A DNA stretch of 9,768 bases from Aequorivita sp. (GTDB taxonomy: Bacteria; Bacteroidota; Bacteroidia; Flavobacteriales; Flavobacteriaceae): contig NVXN01000002.1 of the NCBI GenBank assembly GCA_002733915.1, positions 291,697-301,464 of the forward strand. The letters run 5' to 3'. How positions within the stretch are numbered: the first letter of the stretch is position 1; each line of letters opens with the position of its first letter. The notes below the pieces were generated by a model, which was given only the letters and a program-made list of their open reading frames with translations, was not told the DNA's origin and did no database searches. Of the stretch, positions 6,864 to 9,768 are shown in pieces. Made by a program: the position numbers and the translations under genes.

Positions 6864-7454
6864 ATGCCAATAGTCTCTCCCCTTTCCCCAAACCACGACG
6901 CCGAAACAAAACAGCTGGCTGAATTTTTCAACGAAACACTTGGCTTCTGTCCCAATAGCGTGCTCACCATGCAGCACCGTCCGGCGATAAGCAAAGCGTT
7001 TATAAACCTCAACAAAGCTGTAATGGCGAATGAGGGGCGCGTTACTTCTGCCTTAAAGCGAATGATTGCCTGGGTGAGCAGCAATGCCACAGGTTGCCGC
7101 TATTGCCAAGCGCACGCCATTCGCGCTGCAGAACGTTACGGAGCGGAGCAGGAACAACTTAACAACATTTGGGAATACAGAACCCATCCCGCTTTTTCGG
7201 AAGCGGAACGTGCCGCGCTCGACTTTTCTTTGGCTGCCAGCCAAGTGCCAAACGCGGTAAATGATGAAATTAAAGAAAGACTCTACACCTACTGGAACGA
7301 AGGCGAAATTGTGGAAATGCTTGGCGTTATTTCGCTTTTTGGCTATTTAAACCGCTGGAACGATTCTATGGGAACTACTATTGAAGAGGGCGCTGTGGAA
7401 AGTGGCGAACAATATCTTGGAAAGCATGGGTGGAATAAAGGGAAACATATTTAA
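6864..7454 (+). CDS. Carboxymuconolactone decarboxylase / AhpD-like peroxidase-related protein
   Basis: 196-residue all-helical cytoplasmic protein of the CMD/AhpD superfamily. The diagnostic redox motif is GCRYCQAH, with C78, C81 and H84 (CxxCxxH), as in peroxidase-related enzymes that reduce hydroperoxides through a cysteine pair. The N-terminal half (FFNETLGFCPNS, about 21-32) and the late FGYLNRWNDSMG region (about 159-170) match the long, roughly 190-residue branch rather than the small decarboxylases. Oddity: family members usually have a glutamate about 12 residues before the first motif cysteine, as part of the proton relay; here that place is R66 in LKRMIAW, so the chemistry may differ. 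The MORN lipoprotein gene starts 14 bp after its stop, so co-transcription is likely. Substrate and physiological role are unknown; a protective redox role is inferred from family only. Confidence 0.85.
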   Translation: MPIVSPLSPNHDAETKQLAEFFNETLGFCPNSVLTMQHRPAISKAFINLNKAVMANEGRVTSALKRMIAWVSSNATGCRYCQAHAIRAAERYGAEQEQLNNIWEYRTHPAFSEAERAALDFSLAASQVPNAVNDEIKERLYTYWNEGEIVEMLGVISLFGYLNRWNDSMGTTIEEGAVESGEQYLGKHGWNKGKHI

Positions 7455-7468
7455 TAAAAAAGCTAGCG

Positions 7469-8209
7469 ATGGTAAAAAAACTACTCTTATTTTCTACATT
7501 TTCAATACTTCTATTTTCGTGCAATAAAGTTATAGATGCGGTAGATGAAGTGCGGATGAATAACAAACAAACAATTACGTACGATGATTTTGAAACTGTT
7601 CGGAATGATTATGACATAAAACTTTATTACGACAATGATAAGGAATTGATGACCGGTCATTATGTGGTTGTTTATCACGGAAAACCTTCAGAGGAATTTC
7701 AAACCAAGCGCGGATTTTTAAATGGTGTATATGCTTCCTACAATGCAGATGGACAACTTACAAAAGGGTATAATTATAAAGACGGCAAGCAGGATGGGCT
7801 TCAAAGGGAATTTTATGGGTCTGGCGAATTACTTTCTGAAGCTAGTTTTAAAAAAGGAAAAATGGTTGGGGATAAAGTGGTTTACGACCAACTTGGAGAA
7901 GTGAGGGCGAAACACAAAATAGAGAACGGAGTGGAATACAAACGCTATTTTAAAAATGGAAAGATGGCAATTGCCGAATTTAAAAAGAATTGGGAAGGAA
8001 AGGACCTTGACATGATGGTTTATTATGATGCTTTTGAAAATATCCAGTTTGCCTTTGGAAAAAGCAATGACCCGAATGAGAAAAATATATTTTATGTTTT
8101 TGACGCCAATATGCAACTTTCCGATACCGTTGATATAACGATAGATCCGCAAAAAGCATCTTATTATATGGGTTTAATTCAGCGGACAGCCATGGCAGTC
8201 ATGGAATAA
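7469..8209 (+). CDS. MORN-repeat (YwqK-type) lipoprotein
   Basis: 246-residue predicted lipoprotein. The N-terminus MVKKLLLFSTFSILLFSC is a type II signal peptide with lipobox LFSC, giving lipidated C18; the following NKV lets it be sorted to either membrane. Between about residues 79 and 165 there are repeated units of the kind NGVYASYNADGQL, DGLQREFYGSGEL and VGDKVVYDQLGEV, i.e. the MORN_2 variant seen in proteins often labelled YwqK-family antitoxin. That label is carried over from a Bacillus locus; no partner toxin is present here and none is claimed. The C-terminal 75 residues match nothing I recognise. It lies 14 bp after the AhpD-like gene and its stop is 3 bp from the convergent rsmI stop, leaving no room for a separate terminator. 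Function unknown, probably an envelope protein. Confidence 0.82.
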   Translation: MVKKLLLFSTFSILLFSCNKVIDAVDEVRMNNKQTITYDDFETVRNDYDIKLYYDNDKELMTGHYVVVYHGKPSEEFQTKRGFLNGVYASYNADGQLTKGYNYKDGKQDGLQREFYGSGELLSEASFKKGKMVGDKVVYDQLGEVRAKHKIENGVEYKRYFKNGKMAIAEFKKNWEGKDLDMMVYYDAFENIQFAFGKSNDPNEKNIFYVFDANMQLSDTVDITIDPQKASYYMGLIQRTAMAVME

Positions 8210-8212
8210 ATT

Positions 8213-8887
8213 TTATTTCTTCCCAGAAACCACCACCACAATCTCACCCTTCGGCGGCTTATTTTCAAAATGTTTTAAAACTTCGTCGGCAGTACCGCGA
8301 ATGGTTTCTTCGTGAAGCTTTGTCAATTCCCGCGAAACGGAAACTTGTCTTTCTGCCCCAAAATATTCCACAAATTGCGCAAGTGTTTTCAGAAGCTTGT
8401 GTGGCGATTCATAAAGAATTATCGTTCTGGTTTCTTCGGCTAAAAGTTCGAGTCGGGTTTGTCTGCCCTTTTTTACGGGAAGAAAACCTTCAAAAACAAA
8501 TTTATCATTCGGGAAGCCACTGTTTACAAGTGCAGGTACAAAAGCTGTAGCGCCGGGTAAACAATCTACTTCTATGCCTGCTTCCACGCAGGCACGGGTC
8601 AATAAAAAGCCCGGATCGCTAATAGCGGGGGTTCCTGCATCACTAATCAGCGCGATGTTTTCACCGTTTTGAATTCGCTTTACAATACCTTCCACAGTTT
8701 TGTGTTCGTTGTGCATGTGGTGGGAGTGCATTTGGGTGCCAATTTCAAAATGCTTAAGAAGTTTTCCGCTGTTGCGGGTGTCTTCGGCAAGAATTAAATC
8801 TACTTTTTTCAGCACTTCAACAGCGCGAAAAGTCATATCTTTCAAATTGCCGATAGGCGTGGGCACCAAATAGAGTTTTCCCGTCAT
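8213..8887 (-). CDS. rsmI: 16S rRNA (cytidine(1402)-2'-O)-methyltransferase
   Basis: 224-residue SAM-dependent methyltransferase of the tetrapyrrole-methylase fold. RsmI adds the 2'-O-methyl group of C1402 in the decoding centre of 16S rRNA, which tunes start-codon choice and fidelity. Motifs in order: VPTPIGNL (8-15), AEDTRNSGKLL (34-44), HNEH (59-62), ISDAGTPAISDPG (81-93, the SAM-binding loop), LPGATAFVPALVNSGFP (110-126), FEGFLP (132-137), YESPHKL (159-165) and SRELTKLHEE (185-194). It is about 60 residues shorter than E. coli RsmI (286) because it ends after the core at GEIVVVVSG; short forms of this kind are usual in Bacteroidota, so this is not a truncation. The ATG lies 3 bp after the DoxX-like gene, so the two are almost surely co-transcribed. 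Confidence 0.94.
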   Translation of the reverse strand: MTGKLYLVPTPIGNLKDMTFRAVEVLKKVDLILAEDTRNSGKLLKHFEIGTQMHSHHMHNEHKTVEGIVKRIQNGENIALISDAGTPAISDPGFLLTRACVEAGIEVDCLPGATAFVPALVNSGFPNDKFVFEGFLPVKKGRQTRLELLAEETRTIILYESPHKLLKTLAQFVEYFGAERQVSVSRELTKLHEETIRGTADEVLKHFENKPPKGEIVVVVSGKK

Positions 8888-8890
8888 AGT

Positions 8891-9247
8891 TTATGGGCGT
8901 ACCGTTTTTCCGAAGAAATATGAAACCAACAAAAATAAAATTCCCAATAAGGTAAGGGTAAGGTTTGAATCGCCCAAACGGTAATGCGCAAATGAGGCCA
9001 ATACTAGGTCAAAGAACAAGCCGGCATACGCCCATTCCATAACCCATTTTGGTTTTCGGAGCAATATAACTGCTATTGCAAAGATTTTCGCAATGGCCAT
9101 GGGCACGACCAAATAGGAAGGATATTGATAATCTTGATAATGGCCTTGAACAACGAGCGTATCTGTTAAAAATAGGAATGCGGAATAGAGAAAGAGCGCA
9201 CTTAGCAATCCTGTGGCTATCCAATAGATTGTTTTTTGGGCTGTCAT
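8891..9247 (-). CDS. DoxX-like four-helix membrane protein
   Basis: 118-residue integral membrane protein with four predicted helices at about residues 7-27, 45-63, 68-87 and 96-113, and little sequence outside them. The first helix followed by a polar loop (HYQDYQYPSYLVVPMAIAKI) and a helix entering with PKWVMEWAYAGLFFDL, plus the length, fit the DoxX-like family (PF13564). Related DoxX proteins have been linked to thiol and redox homeostasis or quinone oxidation, but no catalytic residue is visible and function is unknown. It is the middle gene of a minus-strand unit: it starts 9 bp after the upstream hypothetical gene and ends 3 bp before the rsmI ATG. A signal peptide reading of the first helix is less likely because three more helices follow. 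Confidence 0.78.
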   Translation of the reverse strand: MTAQKTIYWIATGLLSALFLYSAFLFLTDTLVVQGHYQDYQYPSYLVVPMAIAKIFAIAVILLRKPKWVMEWAYAGLFFDLVLASFAHYRLGDSNLTLTLLGILFLLVSYFFGKTVRP

Positions 9248-9256
9248 AAATAAAAT

Positions 9257-9768
9257 TTAGTTGAAACGCTTTTCAATAATATTCATAAACCGCTCGGAAT
9301 ATTCTTCTTTATTGAGCCAGTGGTTATAGTCGGGTTTCACTTTAGTTTTTATGAAATTTTGTGCATCTTCAAAATTTTCCATGGTGTTTATCTGTGAAAG
9401 TACACGGGTGTAATCTTCGGTTTGCCCTTCAAAAAGGTGTTTTATGAATGCCAAACGGTCGTTCAACCCAATGTTAAGGCCTTTGTTTAACGTGTCGTTG
9501 ATTGATCGTGCCCGCGATTCGGTCATGGTTTTGCTTGCTTCTTTTCCTTCGATGGACTTGGGGAAAAGTGTTGTGGTTTTTCTTTCAAACTCTGGCATTT
9601 GCTGATATGCCGAAGCGAATTCTTCCAAATCGTTGTTAGTGTATTTCTGTGGGTGTTCTTTTGGTGTTTTTTGGGATTCTATTTCGGTGGTTTTTGGGAG
9701 CATTTCATCCAAAAGCTCGTCTATGCGTTCGCTTTCTTCCGGCATTTGGGCCACAATATCTTTTATTT
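9257..9768 (-). CDS. Conserved protein of unknown function (5' end outside window)
   Basis: The last 170 residues of a soluble, charged protein. The frame stays open to the window edge (codons for I-K-D-I precede the GTG at 9754), so neither that GTG nor the ATG at 9745 needs to be the start. The N-terminal half visible here is low in complexity and rich in E, K, P and T, probably disordered; the C-terminal 75 residues form a compact helical domain with LNDRLAFIKHLFEG, VLSQINTMENFEDAQNFI and a final YSERFMNIIEKRFN. I recognise this C-terminal pattern from Flavobacteriaceae proteins annotated only as hypothetical. No signal peptide, membrane helix or enzyme motif is seen. Only 9 bp separate it from the DoxX-like gene, placing it first of the visible genes in the unit leading to rsmI. 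No function is proposed. Confidence 0.75.
   Translation of the reverse strand, partial: IKDIVAQMPEESERIDELLDEMLPKTTEIESQKTPKEHPQKYTNNDLEEFASAYQQMPEFERKTTTLFPKSIEGKEASKTMTESRARSINDTLNKGLNIGLNDRLAFIKHLFEGQTEDYTRVLSQINTMENFEDAQNFIKTKVKPDYNHWLNKEEYSERFMNIIEKRFN

Noticed and set aside
7829..8152. 107-residue ORF antisense to the MORN lipoprotein
   Set aside because: Inside a well-supported gene, with no motif or start context.
7469..8209. Toxin-antitoxin system suggested by the YwqK resemblance
   Set aside because: No toxin-like partner gene lies beside it, and the protein has a lipoprotein signal.

Overview
The window looks like chromosomal DNA of a marine-type member of the Bacteroidota, most likely a Flavobacteriaceae relative. 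The reasons are: a secreted protein ending in a type IX secretion (T9SS, Por) sorting domain, low GC with AT-rich spacers, start codons without Shine-Dalgarno sequences, several TAnnTTTG promoter elements typical of the phylum, and the sequence style of RecJ, QueD and RsmI. No tRNA, rRNA, insertion sequence, CRISPR array, phage gene or defence system was found. Most of the window is housekeeping genes in short units of changing direction.

Left part (1-3301): the C-terminal four fifths of a MATE/DinF-type efflux transporter, cut by the window edge, then a 32-residue single-pass membrane protein that is easily missed. A 2-oxoglutarate/Fe(II) prolyl-hydroxylase-like enzyme converges on them. Divergent from it are queD (queuosine/7-deazaguanine pathway) and an LpxH-type UDP-2,3-diacylglucosamine diphosphatase (lipid A). 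Both queD and lpxH are preceded by the same TATCTTTG box; before lpxH it lies only three bases from the ATG.

Middle (3302-6863): a 120-bp spacer between the convergent lpxH and recJ carries two short tandem arrays, both with an 11-bp unit. Then come recJ on the minus strand and, divergently, a secreted delta-60-repeat beta-propeller-like protein with a T9SS type A C-terminal domain.

Right part (6864-9768): an AhpD/carboxymuconolactone-decarboxylase-like protein followed 14 bp later by a MORN-repeat lipoprotein of the YwqK type (plus strand). Facing them is a tight minus-strand unit: a conserved flavobacterial-type protein of unknown function (cut by the right edge), a DoxX-like four-helix membrane protein and rsmI (16S rRNA C1402 2'-O-methyltransferase), with gaps of 9 and 3 bp.

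The genes do not form one pathway. A loose translation theme can be seen (QueD for tRNA, RsmI for 16S rRNA, and a hydroxylase whose characterised bacterial relative modifies EF-Tu), but this is inference. No clear undescribed system was recognised. The most unusual items are the 11-bp tandem arrays, the tiny membrane protein, the possible leaderless lpxH promoter, and an AhpD-like protein that appears to lack the usual glutamate ahead of its CxxC motif.
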